Positions 37,402-46,804 of a stretch of 64,000 bases of DNA are shown piece after piece. Numbering within the stretch: the stretch's first letter is position 1; every line of letters begins with the position of its first letter. The position numbers and the translations under genes are program-made. Below the pieces are notes generated by a model, which worked only from the letters and a program-made list of their open reading frames with translations, had not been told where the DNA came from and made no database searches. Origin of the DNA: Pseudorhizobium pelagicum (lineage in GTDB: Bacteria; Pseudomonadota; Alphaproteobacteria; Rhizobiales; Rhizobiaceae); assembly GCA_000722615.1 (NCBI GenBank), contig JOKI01000002.1, positions 160,424 to 224,423 on the forward strand, written 5' to 3'.

Positions 37402-39777
37402 TCAAGCCACGATGGTGCCGTTCAAGCTTTGCTGTCGGTGCGACAGGATAGAGTGGAGAGCGTCGACGGGAAGGGGGCGCGAGAAGAGATAGCCCTGCGC
37501 GAAGTCAACTCCCATGTTCCGCAGGACGCCCTGCTGTTCTGCCGTCTCCACGCCCTCGGCGATCACCTTGCAGTTCATCTTGTGAGAGATGGCGCTGATC
37601 CCCTCGACCAGCATGCGGTTCTTGCGGCCGACGTCCGTATGCTCCTCGATCGAACGAATGAAGGACTGGTCGATCTTGACGATGTCGACCGGGAACCGGC
37701 TCATGTAGCTCAGCGACGAATAACCCGTACCAAAATCGTCCAGCGCGATCCGGCATCCGAATTGCTGGATCTCGTTCAGGACGTTGCGGACCTCGGGGTT
37801 GTCGTGCATCAGCACCGCTTCCGTGATCTCGATGACAAGCCGGTTTGGCCTGAGCCCGTACTGTCCCAGAAGGGCGGCAAGGCGCGTCGGCAGCGAGCAC
37901 TCGAACTGCAGCGGCGAGAAGTTGACGGCCACATAGGCGTCCGGCAGACCGAATTCCTGCTGCACACGCGCCAGATTGGCCACGGCGCTTTCCAGGATCA
38001 GGTTGCCGATGGTCCCGACCGAGCCGTTCTCTTCGGCAACCTCGATGATCGCCGCAGGCGAGAGGATGCCCTTTACCGGATGGCGCATTCTCATCAGCGC
38101 CTCGAAGCCGATGATGGCGCCGCCTTCCAGGTCGACGATCGGCTGGAAGAAGGCCTCGAACCAGTTGCCGGCGATGGCGTCCTGGATATCCTTTTCGATC
38201 TCCGCCCGTTCCCGTGTCTTTTCCAGGATGGCCGGGTCGAAGATCTGGGCACCGTTCTTGCCGTCGCGCTTGCGGGCATACATGGCCAGGTCGGATTTGT
38301 GCAGCAGGTCGGCTGCGCCCGAGGCATGATCAGGATAAAAGGCGACGCCGACGCTGGCGCTGAGGCGGACCGTTGCACCAGCAACGACAAACGGCGTCTC
38401 GAACAGTTCGACGATCTTGTCGCAGAGTTCGTGAGCCCAGGACTGATCCTTGTCCCCCGCCAGCAGGAACGCGAATTCATCGCCACCCAGCCGCGAGGCG
38501 GTGTCGCCGCTGCGCAAAAGCGGCCGGATGCGTGCCACGAACTGGCGCAGGAGGTCGTCGCCTGCGGCATGTCCGAAGTTGTCGTTGACGGACTTGAAGC
38601 GATCGAGATCCACAAACAGGCAGGCGAGGCGGATGTCGTTGCGGTCGGCCTCGCTGATCTTGAGGTCGAGGATGGCTTCGAAGCCCTGGCGGTTGATCAA
38701 ACCGGTGAGGTGGTCGGTGATCGCTTGCTGGCGGTTCCGCTGCTCCGACTGCTTCAGCTCGGTGATGTCGGTCATCACGTTCAAGGAACCAGATGTCCCG
38801 TATTGGGCATCCAGTTCGCGCTCGATGATCAGCACGTCCATGACGTTGCCGTTGCGGCACACGAAACGGACGGTTGCCTCGACGGAACGGCCATCGTGGC
38901 GGAGCTTCGACTTGCGGCCGGCAAACACCGCATGGTCGACCGGTACGACAAGGTTGGTGAAGGGCTGCCCGATCACGTCGTCCCGGCTGTACCCGGTGGC
39001 AAGAAGCCAGTAGTCGCTGACGGCCCCGATCAGGTCCTCCTGGTCCAGCGAGAAGAGCATGGCGGGTGTGCGGTTGTAGATCTCGGTTGTCTGCTGGTGC
39101 GCACGCTTGAGCTCCTTCTCGTCGCGCTCCAGCTGGATCTGCATCTCGTTGAACGACGTGGCGAGGCGGCCGATCTCGTCGTTGGAGCGCCAGTCGACAT
39201 GGTGGCGGGCGCCGAGCTTGCGGGTTGCTTCAATGGCGGCGGCGAGGCGCATCAGCGGCGTGATCACCATCAGGCGGTTGCCGACCAGGGCCGCCAGGAA
39301 GACCGTGAGCACCGCAAGCACAAAGATGAAGATGAAGGCAAACTCGGTTTCGTTCAGAGCCGCAAACCAGCCCGGCGCCTCGACGAAGACGGCGATGTCG
39401 CCAACGGTCTGCTCGCCCTGGATCGACTTGTAGCTGATGGGAAGAGATATCTTGTCCATGCCGTCGGGATCGAACGCCTTGAGATCGCTCTCGGACACCT
39501 TCAGCTTCCGGAGCCGGTCGTCCACCGTCACGGAATGAACGGACGGATCCGCAAGGATCGTCAGTGCCGTCTGTCGGATCGTGTCCTCGTCGAGTTCCCA
39601 GACGGGCTTGCCGAGGGCGCGGGCGTTTGTGGAGAGGAGGAGCTCGATCTGATCGCGCTGTGCGCTCGCCACCTGCTGCGATGACAGCGCCAGAAACAGT
39701 GTGAAGAGCGGTACGACCACGCCCAGGAGCGCAGCCGAAACGATTGTGATGAAGCGGCTTTCAACCGAATGGTTCAT
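37402..39777 (-). CDS. membrane sensor with HAMP, PAS, GGDEF and EAL domains
   Basis: A 791-residue bifunctional c-di-GMP protein. Membrane segments lie at residues about 10-32 and 145-170, enclosing a periplasmic domain of some 110 residues; a HAMP region (about 170-222), a PAS domain (about 232-340), GGDEF (catalytic GGDEF at 431-435) and EAL (motif at 559-561) follow. An inhibitory RSGD site stands at 422-425, five residues before GGDEF. The EAL half keeps NFSP, DDFGTGYSS and KIDQSFIRS. Both activities may work, switched by the periplasmic signal. ATG 39777 begins the first membrane helix. Confidence 0.9.
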   Translation of the reverse strand: MNHSVESRFITIVSAALLGVVVPLFTLFLALSSQQVASAQRDQIELLLSTNARALGKPVWELDEDTIRQTALTILADPSVHSVTVDDRLRKLKVSESDLKAFDPDGMDKISLPISYKSIQGEQTVGDIAVFVEAPGWFAALNETEFAFIFIFVLAVLTVFLAALVGNRLMVITPLMRLAAAIEATRKLGARHHVDWRSNDEIGRLATSFNEMQIQLERDEKELKRAHQQTTEIYNRTPAMLFSLDQEDLIGAVSDYWLLATGYSRDDVIGQPFTNLVVPVDHAVFAGRKSKLRHDGRSVEATVRFVCRNGNVMDVLIIERELDAQYGTSGSLNVMTDITELKQSEQRNRQQAITDHLTGLINRQGFEAILDLKISEADRNDIRLACLFVDLDRFKSVNDNFGHAAGDDLLRQFVARIRPLLRSGDTASRLGGDEFAFLLAGDKDQSWAHELCDKIVELFETPFVVAGATVRLSASVGVAFYPDHASGAADLLHKSDLAMYARKRDGKNGAQIFDPAILEKTRERAEIEKDIQDAIAGNWFEAFFQPIVDLEGGAIIGFEALMRMRHPVKGILSPAAIIEVAEENGSVGTIGNLILESAVANLARVQQEFGLPDAYVAVNFSPLQFECSLPTRLAALLGQYGLRPNRLVIEITEAVLMHDNPEVRNVLNEIQQFGCRIALDDFGTGYSSLSYMSRFPVDIVKIDQSFIRSIEEHTDVGRKNRMLVEGISAISHKMNCKVIAEGVETAEQQGVLRNMGVDFAQGYLFSRPLPVDALHSILSHRQQSLNGTIVA

Positions 39778-39980
39778 TGCGGTTATCCGCCTCCCACCGA
39801 CGCTATTGCGGAGTCGTGCCGAAACGCTCGCTCGCGCAAAGGACGAATGTAAGTCCAATTGCTTAAGCTTCGCTAAAATCCGGCAATAACGTGCAACATC
39901 TTGCAGCAGGGACGAGAAGGCAACGTCTGGCGGTTTTGTCCAAACAAGGATCGCCAAACAAGGAAAAGAAAGTACAAACA

Positions 39981-40009
39981 AAAAACCCGCCTGCAAGAGG
40001 CGGGTTTTT
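39981..40009 (-). terminator. intrinsic terminator of rplY
   Basis: CCCGCCT and AGGCGGG pair around GCAAG, with AAAAA on the left and TTTTT on the right. It lies 19 bases past the rplY stop on the minus strand, where the stem is followed by TTTTTTG. Confidence 0.85.
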
Positions 40010-40027
40010 CATCAGAACCAGGAGGAC

Positions 40028-40645
40028 TTACTCGGAAGCCGGTGCTTCCGGTGCTTCTTCCTGTTCTTCGTCGACGCCAGCTGCCGGAGCAACGATCGTC
40101 GCAATGGTGAAATCGCGGTCGGTAATGACCGGCTTCACACCCTTCGGCAGCTTGACTTCCGAGATGTGGATGCTGTCGCCGATCTTGTGGCCGGCGAGAT
40201 CCACCGTGATGAATTCCGGGATGGAATCTGCCGGGCACTGGAATTCGACCGTGTGACGGACGATGTTCAGCACGCCGCCGATCTTCACGCCCGACTTCTC
40301 TTCGTTGATGAAGTGAACCGGAACGTCCACGGTGACTTCGGTGTCTGCGGAAACGCGCAGGAAGTCTACGTGCATGGTGAAATCGCGGACCGGATCCAGC
40401 TGGTAGTCCTTCGGCAGGACCTGGATCTTCTTGCCATCGACTTCAATTGTCGCGATGGTGGTCATGAAACCGCCAGCGTGAATGCGCTTCGTCACTTCGT
40501 TGGTCGAGAGTGCGATCGCGATGGGGGCCTGCTTGTCTCCGTAGATGACAGCAGGAATCAAACCGTTGCGGCGAAGTTCACGGGCGGACCCCTTACCAAC
40601 CCGTTCGCGCGCCTCGGCCTTGAGCTCATAAGATGTCTGGCTCAT
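40028..40645 (-). CDS. rplY: 50S ribosomal protein L25/general stress protein Ctc
   Basis: A 205-residue L25 of the long Ctc type: the N-terminal half binds 5S rRNA ([20 protein letters not shown]) and the C-terminal TL5-like half ([20 protein letters not shown]) ends in an acidic Glu/Ala tail. ATG 40645 begins the conserved [13 protein letters not shown]. pth is normally next; here a terminator and two signalling genes intervene. It diverges from the MHYT protein gene by 263 bases. Confidence 0.96.
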   Translation of the reverse strand: MSQTSYELKAEARERVGKGSARELRRNGLIPAVIYGDKQAPIAIALSTNEVTKRIHAGGFMTTIATIEVDGKKIQVLPKDYQLDPVRDFTMHVDFLRVSADTEVTVDVPVHFINEEKSGVKIGGVLNIVRHTVEFQCPADSIPEFITVDLAGHKIGDSIHISEVKLPKGVKPVITDRDFTIATIVAPAAGVDEEQEEAPEAPASE

Positions 40646-40768
40646 GGCTAATCCTTTCGAGGTTATTTGGAGAGCCTTCCGACGCAGTTTGTGTGTCGGG
40701 AGACCGGAGGACACCTCGCGATGCGCTCCATCCGCGTTGCCTCCAAGGGTGTCTACGCGGACTGGCGG

Positions 40769-40798
40769 CCTATATTACAACCGAGCCCCAAAGGCAAG
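40769..40798 (-). promoter_or_regulatory. possible promoter of rplY
   Basis: On the minus strand CTTGCC (40798-40793) is followed 15-18 bases later by TAATATAGG (40777-40769), roughly like the rhizobial housekeeping consensus CTTGAC-N17-CTATAT. It lies about 125 bases before the rplY start. Spacing is imperfect, so this is tentative. Confidence 0.3.
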
Positions 40799-40908
40799 CT
40801 ATGGGCGGGGCGGTGTCTGGATGGATGTCATTTACCATCTTGGACAACCCTTCCAACATATTTGGAATGTTAGAGGTTCAGGATATTCTAATCTGGAATC
40901 GTCGTTTC

Positions 40909-42969
40909 ATGAGCCGTCTCTTCACCTGCATCTTTGTCGACCACGACCTGCGCTACGTCGCCGCGGCCGTTCTCGTCTGCGCACTGGGTGCGGCACTGAC
41001 CGTCAGGCTGTTTTCACGGGTCAGGCGAGCGCATGGCCTGGAGAAAGGCCTGCGGCTCTTCATGGCCGGGTTCATCGGCGGGACGGCGACCTGGGGCACG
41101 CATTTCCTGGCGATGCTCGGTTACACGAGCGGCGGAATGGCCGGCTATGAGCCGGGTCTCACCTTGCTGTCGCTCGGTGTCGCCATTGCCGCAGTCACCA
41201 CCGGGCTTGGCGTTGCTGCCTATGGTGGCCGCTCGCTGCTGCTGGAGGCGGGCGGCGTCGTTCTCGGGCTCGGGATCGTGGCCATGCATTATCTTGGCAT
41301 GGCGGCCTATGAGATCCAGGGCATCATCATCTGGGACTGGCGCTATGTGGCTGCGTCACTGATTGCCGGTGCGGCCTTCGGAGGCTTGGCCACCAATCGG
41401 GTGGGACGGCCGATCGGGCCTTTCTGCCACTATGGTGCCACCGTTGCGCTGATCCTCGCCATCGCGTCCGCGCATTTTCTCGGAATGGCGGCCATCGAGG
41501 TCGTTCTGGATCGCGGGCTCGCCATTCCCGACGCCATTCTTCCGCCGTCCGTGCTGGGGCTGGGCGTGCTGGGCGTCATGCTCGTGCTCCTGGCCGTTGC
41601 CGCCGCAACCTATCTGATCGACTCCACCACCATGAACGACGCTGTCGAGCGCTACCGTCACCTCTCGCTTCATGATCCGCTGACGGGACTGCCCAACAGA
41701 ACTTCCTTTGCGGAAGAACTGGGGCTTGTCGCCTCACGTTCCACCGACGGCAATGCCCGGATCGCCGTGCTGTCCTTCGATCTCGACCGGTTCAAGGAAG
41801 TCAACGACGTGCATGGGCACGCGGCAGGTGATGCCGTCCTGCGCGAGCTGGGGGAGCGGCTGGCCGGGGTGACGGGGGAAGGCGAGTTCATCGCCCGTGT
41901 CGGTGGTGACGAATTCATCGCGCTGACCCGTCGCTATTATGTGAAGGCGGACGCATCGCGTTATGCCCAGCGGATCATCAACGAGATCTGCCGGCCGATC
42001 GAGTGGCAGGGAAATTCGCTGAGTGTCGGCACCAGCGTCGGTATCGCGGTGCTTGACGATGATACCTCACTGGACGATCTGCTGGCCCAGGCCGATGTCG
42101 CCATGTATCGTGCCAAGGGTAGCGGCTCCAATAGCGTCTGCTTCTATGACGCATCGATGGACCTGGCGGTGCGTGAGCGGAACGTCCTGGCCATGGACAT
42201 GCGGGCGGGGCTGCGGTCAGGGCAATTCCAGCTGTTCTACCAGCGCCAGAACAATACGTTCACGGAGGAGGTCGTCGGCTTCGAGGCGCTGCTGCGCTGG
42301 AACCATCCGGTGCGCGGCCTAGTGCCGCCGCTGGACTTCATTCCGATTGCCGAAAGCAGCGGCTTCATCATCGATCTTGGCGAATGGGTACTTCGCGAGG
42401 CCTGCCGGGAGGCCGCAAGCTGGCGAAACCCGCTACCGATTGCCGTCAACGTCGCAACGCAGCAATTGAGCGACCGCAACTTCCCGACGCTCGTGCAGAG
42501 GGTTCTCCAGGAAACCGGCCTGGATCCGTCGCGGCTCGAGCTGGAAATCACGGAGACGGGCATCATCGCCGACCACCAGCGCGCCCTGCAGACCATTCGC
42601 CATCTCAAGAGCCTGGGCGTCAGGATCGCGATGGACGATTACGGCACAGGCTATTCCTCGCTGTCGATGCTGCTGACGTTCCCGTTCGACAAGATCAAGA
42701 TCGACCGGCAGTTCGTCGATGGCGTCGCCACGAGTTCCCAGTCCGCGGCCATTGTCCGCTCGACGCTGATCCTGGCGGAAAGCCTCGGCATTCCGGTGCT
42801 GGCAGAAGGCGTGGAAACGGACGAGCACATCAAGTTCCTCAAGGAGGAAGGCTGCGTCCAGGTGCAGGGCTTTTTCTTTGGCAAGCCCGGACCCCGCGAA
42901 GGGATCGAATCCATCGTCAACGGGCAACCGGAGTCGCGCAGGAAGTCCCCCGGTTCCCGGGTCGCCTGA
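40909..42969 (+). CDS. MHYT-GGDEF-EAL membrane protein
   Basis: A 686-residue inner-membrane c-di-GMP enzyme. The N-terminal 235 residues carry seven membrane helices with the MHYT repeats THFLAML (64-70), AMHYLGM (125-131) and SAHFLGM (187-193), whose Met/His residues are proposed to bind copper and sense a diatomic gas. GGDEF is at 332-336 and EAL at 459-461, both intact with DDYGTGYSS and KIDRQFVDG. There is no RxxD inhibitory site before GGDEF. ATG 40909 is chosen because LRYVAAAVLV then falls where the domain begins; ATG 40867 is an alternative. Confidence 0.9.
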   Translation: MSRLFTCIFVDHDLRYVAAAVLVCALGAALTVRLFSRVRRAHGLEKGLRLFMAGFIGGTATWGTHFLAMLGYTSGGMAGYEPGLTLLSLGVAIAAVTTGLGVAAYGGRSLLLEAGGVVLGLGIVAMHYLGMAAYEIQGIIIWDWRYVAASLIAGAAFGGLATNRVGRPIGPFCHYGATVALILAIASAHFLGMAAIEVVLDRGLAIPDAILPPSVLGLGVLGVMLVLLAVAAATYLIDSTTMNDAVERYRHLSLHDPLTGLPNRTSFAEELGLVASRSTDGNARIAVLSFDLDRFKEVNDVHGHAAGDAVLRELGERLAGVTGEGEFIARVGGDEFIALTRRYYVKADASRYAQRIINEICRPIEWQGNSLSVGTSVGIAVLDDDTSLDDLLAQADVAMYRAKGSGSNSVCFYDASMDLAVRERNVLAMDMRAGLRSGQFQLFYQRQNNTFTEEVVGFEALLRWNHPVRGLVPPLDFIPIAESSGFIIDLGEWVLREACREAASWRNPLPIAVNVATQQLSDRNFPTLVQRVLQETGLDPSRLELEITETGIIADHQRALQTIRHLKSLGVRIAMDDYGTGYSSLSMLLTFPFDKIKIDRQFVDGVATSSQSAAIVRSTLILAESLGIPVLAEGVETDEHIKFLKEEGCVQVQGFFFGKPGPREGIESIVNGQPESRRKSPGSRVA

Positions 42970-43002
42970 GAACAGCGTCGACCCCGCGGGTCCTGGTTCC
43001 AG

Positions 43003-43254
43003 CTAGCGTGGCTCCCCACCCGGCGGATAGGCCGTCTTCTGCTCGAAGCGGAACTTGTGGCCGCACTGGCAGCGGACCATGTACTTGCGCGGGTCCTTGG
43101 AAGAGAACTCGGTCGAGAAGCCGGTGGGCATTTCGTCGATCTGAAAGTCCCTGCTGCCGGCACGACGCTCGTCGCTTTCCGAAACTTCGGCGTATCCGGA
43201 ATGACCGCATTGGGAACATTCCAGCTTTCTCGAATAGCGGTCGCGCGCTGCCAT
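43003..43254 (-). CDS. small zinc-ribbon protein
   Basis: An 83-residue protein with two cysteine pairs: LECSQCGHSG near residue 12 and VRCQCGHKF near residue 62, which probably bind one zinc ion like rubredoxin-type ribbons. The rest is hydrophilic. ATG 43254 is used, giving MAARDRYSRKLECSQCGHSG; an upstream ATG at 43290 adds 12 residues without similarity. Function is unknown; such proteins are often conserved in Rhizobiales. It is convergent with the MHYT gene. Confidence 0.72.
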   Translation of the reverse strand: MAARDRYSRKLECSQCGHSGYAEVSESDERRAGSRDFQIDEMPTGFSTEFSSKDPRKYMVRCQCGHKFRFEQKTAYPPGGEPR

Positions 43255-43320
43255 GGGGACTCCGTTGGTCGCTGAGATGGATGCGCACAACTAGCCGCGG
43301 CTGGCGCAGATGCAAGGCAA

Positions 43321-43357
43321 AAAACGAAAAGCGCCGGCCCAGGTCTGGGCCGGCGCT
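43321..43357 (-). terminator. intrinsic terminator of the chemoreceptor gene
   Basis: AGCGCCGGCCCA (43330-43341) pairs perfectly with TGGGCCGGCGCT (43346-43357). Read on the minus strand, the 12-bp stem is followed by TTTCGTTTT, 31 bases after the chemoreceptor stop. Confidence 0.85.
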
Positions 43358-43387
43358 CGTCCGTGTGCGGATGCGACTGTCGCTGCC

Positions 43388-45658
43388 TCAGGCGGCGCGT
43401 CGGCCCGTGTCGAGGGAACTGCCGCCAACGGAGAAGTGGCTGATCTGGTCGTTCAACACTTCGGCCTCGTTGGCGAGAGAATGGGCCGAAGCAGAGGTTT
43501 CCTCCACCATGGCGGCGTTCTGCTGCGTGACCTGATCAAGGCCGCTGACGGCGGAGTTGATCTCGCCCAGGCGTGCCGACTGTTCGCGGGACGAGGAGAC
43601 GATCGCGCCGATGTGCTCGTTGATCGACTGGATGTTGCCCTGGATGTGCTCCAGGCTTTCACCGGTCTTCAGGACCAGCGCCACACCGTTTTCGACGTCG
43701 GCCGCCGAAGCGGTGATCAGCTGTCCGATGTCCCGTGCCGCCGTCGCCGATTTCTGGGCCAGTTCGCGGACTTCCTGGGCAACGACTGCGAAGCCCTTGC
43801 CGGCTTCGCCTGCGCGGGCCGCTTCGACACCGGCATTCAGGGCAAGCAGGTTGGTCTGGAAGGCGATCTGGTCGATCACGTCGATGATCTGGCGGATCTT
43901 GGAGGACGAGCTTTCGATCCGCTCCATCGCCTGGATGGCGTTCTGGACCACAGCCGTGGAGGTGTGGGCGCCCTTCAGCGTGTCGGCGGCGACGTCGACG
44001 GCCGTTTCGCAGCGGGTGAGGGCGCCGTTGACGGCACCGGTCATCTCGCCGAGGGCTGCGGCAGCTTCCTCAAGCGCTGCTGCCTGCCGCTCGGTGCGGC
44101 GGGACAGGTCGTCGGAGGCCGCCTTCAACTCGCCAGAGCCGCCACGGATGGTGGTGACGCTGTTGCCGATCGAGGCGATCGTCGCTTCGAGGCCGGCCAG
44201 CGAGTTGTTGAAGTCATGCCGCAGGTGATCGAGCGATGCGGCGAAGGCACGGTCGATGCGCTGGTCGAGCTTGCCGCGCGACAGGGCGGCAAGGCCGGTG
44301 GCCAGAGCGGATACGGCTTCGTCGATTTCGCGGGCGCTGGCGGCCTTTTCCGCTTCGCGCTGCTGGCGCTCTTCGTCGATCTCTTCCGTCTTGCGGTAGG
44401 CTTCCTCTTCCATGCGCTCCTTGTCGAGCGCGCCCTGGCGGAAGGATTCCAGCGCACGGGCCATGACGCCGACTTCGTCGCCACGGTTGACGTGGTCGAC
44501 AACGATCGTCTTGTCGCCATCGTTGAGGCGGTTCATCAGCCCGGCGAGTTCCGTCAGCGGACGCGTCAGGCGCGCGGCGATATAGGTGCCGACGATGCCC
44601 ATGATGGTGAGTACGGCGAGGGTCGCGAGGATGGCCCAGAACGCGAGGTTGCGTGCGGAGGCAAGAACCTGCTCCTCGGCCTGGCCCATCGCCAACAGGT
44701 GCTTTTCGCCAAACAGGGTGACCGGCTCATAGGCGAAGAAGAGCGGATGATCGGCAACCGTCGCAAAGCCGGAGCCCGAGGTCTGGTTTGTTGCCGCCTG
44801 GCTCAGTTCGGGCGGGATAGCGTGAGACTGGCCGCCGACGAAGGAGCCGCTGCGATAGTTGCCCGTGCTGTCGAGAAGCAGGGCCTCATCGATCGACTTG
44901 CCGAACTCGTCAGGGGTGACCGCGCGCGTCAGTTCGTCCGACGAGATGCGGAAGACGACGGCGCCCTTGGTCACGACCTTGCCCCAGGAGGCGACGGCGA
45001 GCTGCTTGCCGATCAGGGCGGACGGCTTGCCGCCGTCGAGTTCGTAGGGCGAGAACGGTGAGGTCTGGACGTCGTCGGGCGTGCCGGCCTGGATGCGGGT
45101 GAAGAGATCGCCGATAGCCGGGACGGCGGACACATTCTCCAGCAGCTCGTTGCCCTTCGTTACCGAATAGACGATCGTGCCGTTCATGTCGGTGACGTAG
45201 ATGTCGCTGACCCGGGTGTTCTTCCAGGCGCTGGCAATCGTGCCGTGAATGGAGCTGTGGTGGACGGCGTAGAGAAGCTTCAGGCCGGTGCCGTCGAAGC
45301 TTGCGCGTTCCTCCGGCGTCTTGTCGGCCTTCTGGTATTCCGCCTTGACGCTCGCGCCTTCGCTCGGAATGATGTTGGTCATGGTCTCCACCGCCTGACC
45401 GATCGCCGTGTTCTGGGCGAGATCAGCCAGGGACTGAGAAATGCGCTGCTGGTAGTCTGCCAGGGCCTTGGACTGGTTGCCGGCGACGGATTCGAGCCGC
45501 AAGGTGCTTGCGTCGATCAATCCGTCCTTGCCGATCTGGTAGCTCAACAGTCCGACCGACAGGCAGGATATAAAGGTCGCCCCAACGACCAGGCTTGCAA
45601 ACTTCGCTTTGATAGACAGCGATCTACCGGCAACGGCAGATTTCGATGACTGCAACAT
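43388..45658 (-). CDS. methyl-accepting chemotaxis protein
   Basis: A 756-residue transmembrane chemoreceptor. The first membrane helix lies at about 18-42, a periplasmic sensor domain follows (cache-like) up to a second helix near residue 335, then a HAMP domain (RLTRPLTELAGLMNRLNDGD) and a signalling domain with the invariant hairpin tip IDQIAFQTNLLALNAGVEAA then RAGEAGKGFAVVAQEVR. No CheR-binding pentapeptide at the C-terminus. ATG 45658 begins MLQSSKSAVAG. The ligand is unknown. prs lies upstream on the same strand; a strong terminator follows the gene. Confidence 0.93.
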   Translation of the reverse strand: MLQSSKSAVAGRSLSIKAKFASLVVGATFISCLSVGLLSYQIGKDGLIDASTLRLESVAGNQSKALADYQQRISQSLADLAQNTAIGQAVETMTNIIPSEGASVKAEYQKADKTPEERASFDGTGLKLLYAVHHSSIHGTIASAWKNTRVSDIYVTDMNGTIVYSVTKGNELLENVSAVPAIGDLFTRIQAGTPDDVQTSPFSPYELDGGKPSALIGKQLAVASWGKVVTKGAVVFRISSDELTRAVTPDEFGKSIDEALLLDSTGNYRSGSFVGGQSHAIPPELSQAATNQTSGSGFATVADHPLFFAYEPVTLFGEKHLLAMGQAEEQVLASARNLAFWAILATLAVLTIMGIVGTYIAARLTRPLTELAGLMNRLNDGDKTIVVDHVNRGDEVGVMARALESFRQGALDKERMEEEAYRKTEEIDEERQQREAEKAASAREIDEAVSALATGLAALSRGKLDQRIDRAFAASLDHLRHDFNNSLAGLEATIASIGNSVTTIRGGSGELKAASDDLSRRTERQAAALEEAAAALGEMTGAVNGALTRCETAVDVAADTLKGAHTSTAVVQNAIQAMERIESSSSKIRQIIDVIDQIAFQTNLLALNAGVEAARAGEAGKGFAVVAQEVRELAQKSATAARDIGQLITASAADVENGVALVLKTGESLEHIQGNIQSINEHIGAIVSSSREQSARLGEINSAVSGLDQVTQQNAAMVEETSASAHSLANEAEVLNDQISHFSVGGSSLDTGRRAA

Positions 45659-45758
45659 GGCAGTGACTTCCCCCACATAAACACTGGTGGCGGAATCATT
45701 GTCAGTAATTCGTTGCGGCACCCTTAACAAATGACGCTGGTATACTGCCGCCGGAGGG

Positions 45759-46691
45759 TCAGTCGAAAAGGCTGGAGACAGATTCTTCGAGAGCGGTCCG
45801 GTTGATCGCTTCACCCAGCAGGTTAGCGGTGGTGACAACACGGATGTTGTGGGCAGACTGTACTGCGGTCGTGGGCTGGATGGTGTCGGTGATCACCAGC
45901 TCGCGGAGCTTGGACGAGGTTATGCGTGCGACGGCGCCGCCGGACAACACGCCATGGGTGATATAGGCCGTCACGCTGGTTGCGCCCTGGTTCAGGAGCG
46001 CTTCGGCCGCGTTGCAGAGCGTGCCGCCGGAATCGACGATGTCGTCGACCAGCAGGCAATCCCGGCCGGCAACCTCGCCGATGACGTTCATGACCTCCGA
46101 TTCACCGGCTCGCTCCCGGCGCTTGTCGACGATGGCCAGCGGACAGTTGATGCGCTTGGCCAGCGAACGGGCGCGCACGACGCCGCCGACGTCCGGCGAG
46201 ACGACCATGACGTTGTTGACGTCGTAGTAGTCCTTCACGTCGCGGGCCAGGATCGGTACGGCGAAGAGATTGTCGGTCGGGATGTCGAAGAAGCCCTGGA
46301 TCTGGCCCGCGTGAAGGTCGAGCGTCAGGACGCGGTCGGCGCCGGCTTCGGTGATCAGATTGGCCACCAGCTTGGCGGAAATGGGCGTGCGCGGGCCTGC
46401 CTTGCGGTCCTGGCGGGCATAGCCGAAATAGGGGAGGACTGCCGTGATGCGCTTGGCGGAGGACCGCCGGAAGGCATCGATCATGATCAGCAGTTCCATC
46501 AGGTGGTCATTGGCCGGAAAGGACGTCGACTGGATCACGAAGACGTCCTCGCCGCGGACATTTTCCTGGATCTCGACGAAAATTTCCTGGTCCGCAAAGC
46601 GTCTGACCGTGGCTTTCCCGAGTGGAACATTGAGATAGGAGCATATCGCATCAGCAAGTTGCCGGTTCGAGTTGCCTGCGAAAACCTTCAT
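45759..46691 (-). CDS. prs: ribose-phosphate pyrophosphokinase
   Basis: Makes phosphoribosyl pyrophosphate from ribose-5-phosphate and ATP for nucleotide, His and Trp synthesis. The 310-residue class I enzyme shows the N-terminal [20 protein letters not shown], the flexible-loop region [17 protein letters not shown] and the PRPP-binding [20 protein letters not shown]. Length and motifs are full. It is probably transcribed alone; the chemoreceptor gene follows after 100 bases and the lipoprotein gene precedes it. Confidence 0.97.
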   Translation of the reverse strand: MKVFAGNSNRQLADAICSYLNVPLGKATVRRFADQEIFVEIQENVRGEDVFVIQSTSFPANDHLMELLIMIDAFRRSSAKRITAVLPYFGYARQDRKAGPRTPISAKLVANLITEAGADRVLTLDLHAGQIQGFFDIPTDNLFAVPILARDVKDYYDVNNVMVVSPDVGGVVRARSLAKRINCPLAIVDKRRERAGESEVMNVIGEVAGRDCLLVDDIVDSGGTLCNAAEALLNQGATSVTAYITHGVLSGGAVARITSSKLRELVITDTIQPTTAVQSAHNIRVVTTANLLGEAINRTALEESVSSLFD

Positions 46692-46804
46692 TGCGGTCCG
46701 CCCGTTGTGACGCTGGATGGGCGCCTTTTACCGTTGCACAATGCGAATGCAAGAGCGTTTCCGGCGCGGCCATGTTTTTTATGAACAATCGGTGACCGGT
46801 TGGC

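Noticed and set aside
37429..39684. A 751-codon frame on the plus strand
   Set aside because: Antisense to the GGDEF-EAL gene, which has clear domains; no domain is visible in this frame.
43310..45061. A 583-codon frame on the plus strand
   Set aside because: It is antisense to the chemoreceptor gene, with composition typical of a shadow of GC-rich coding DNA.
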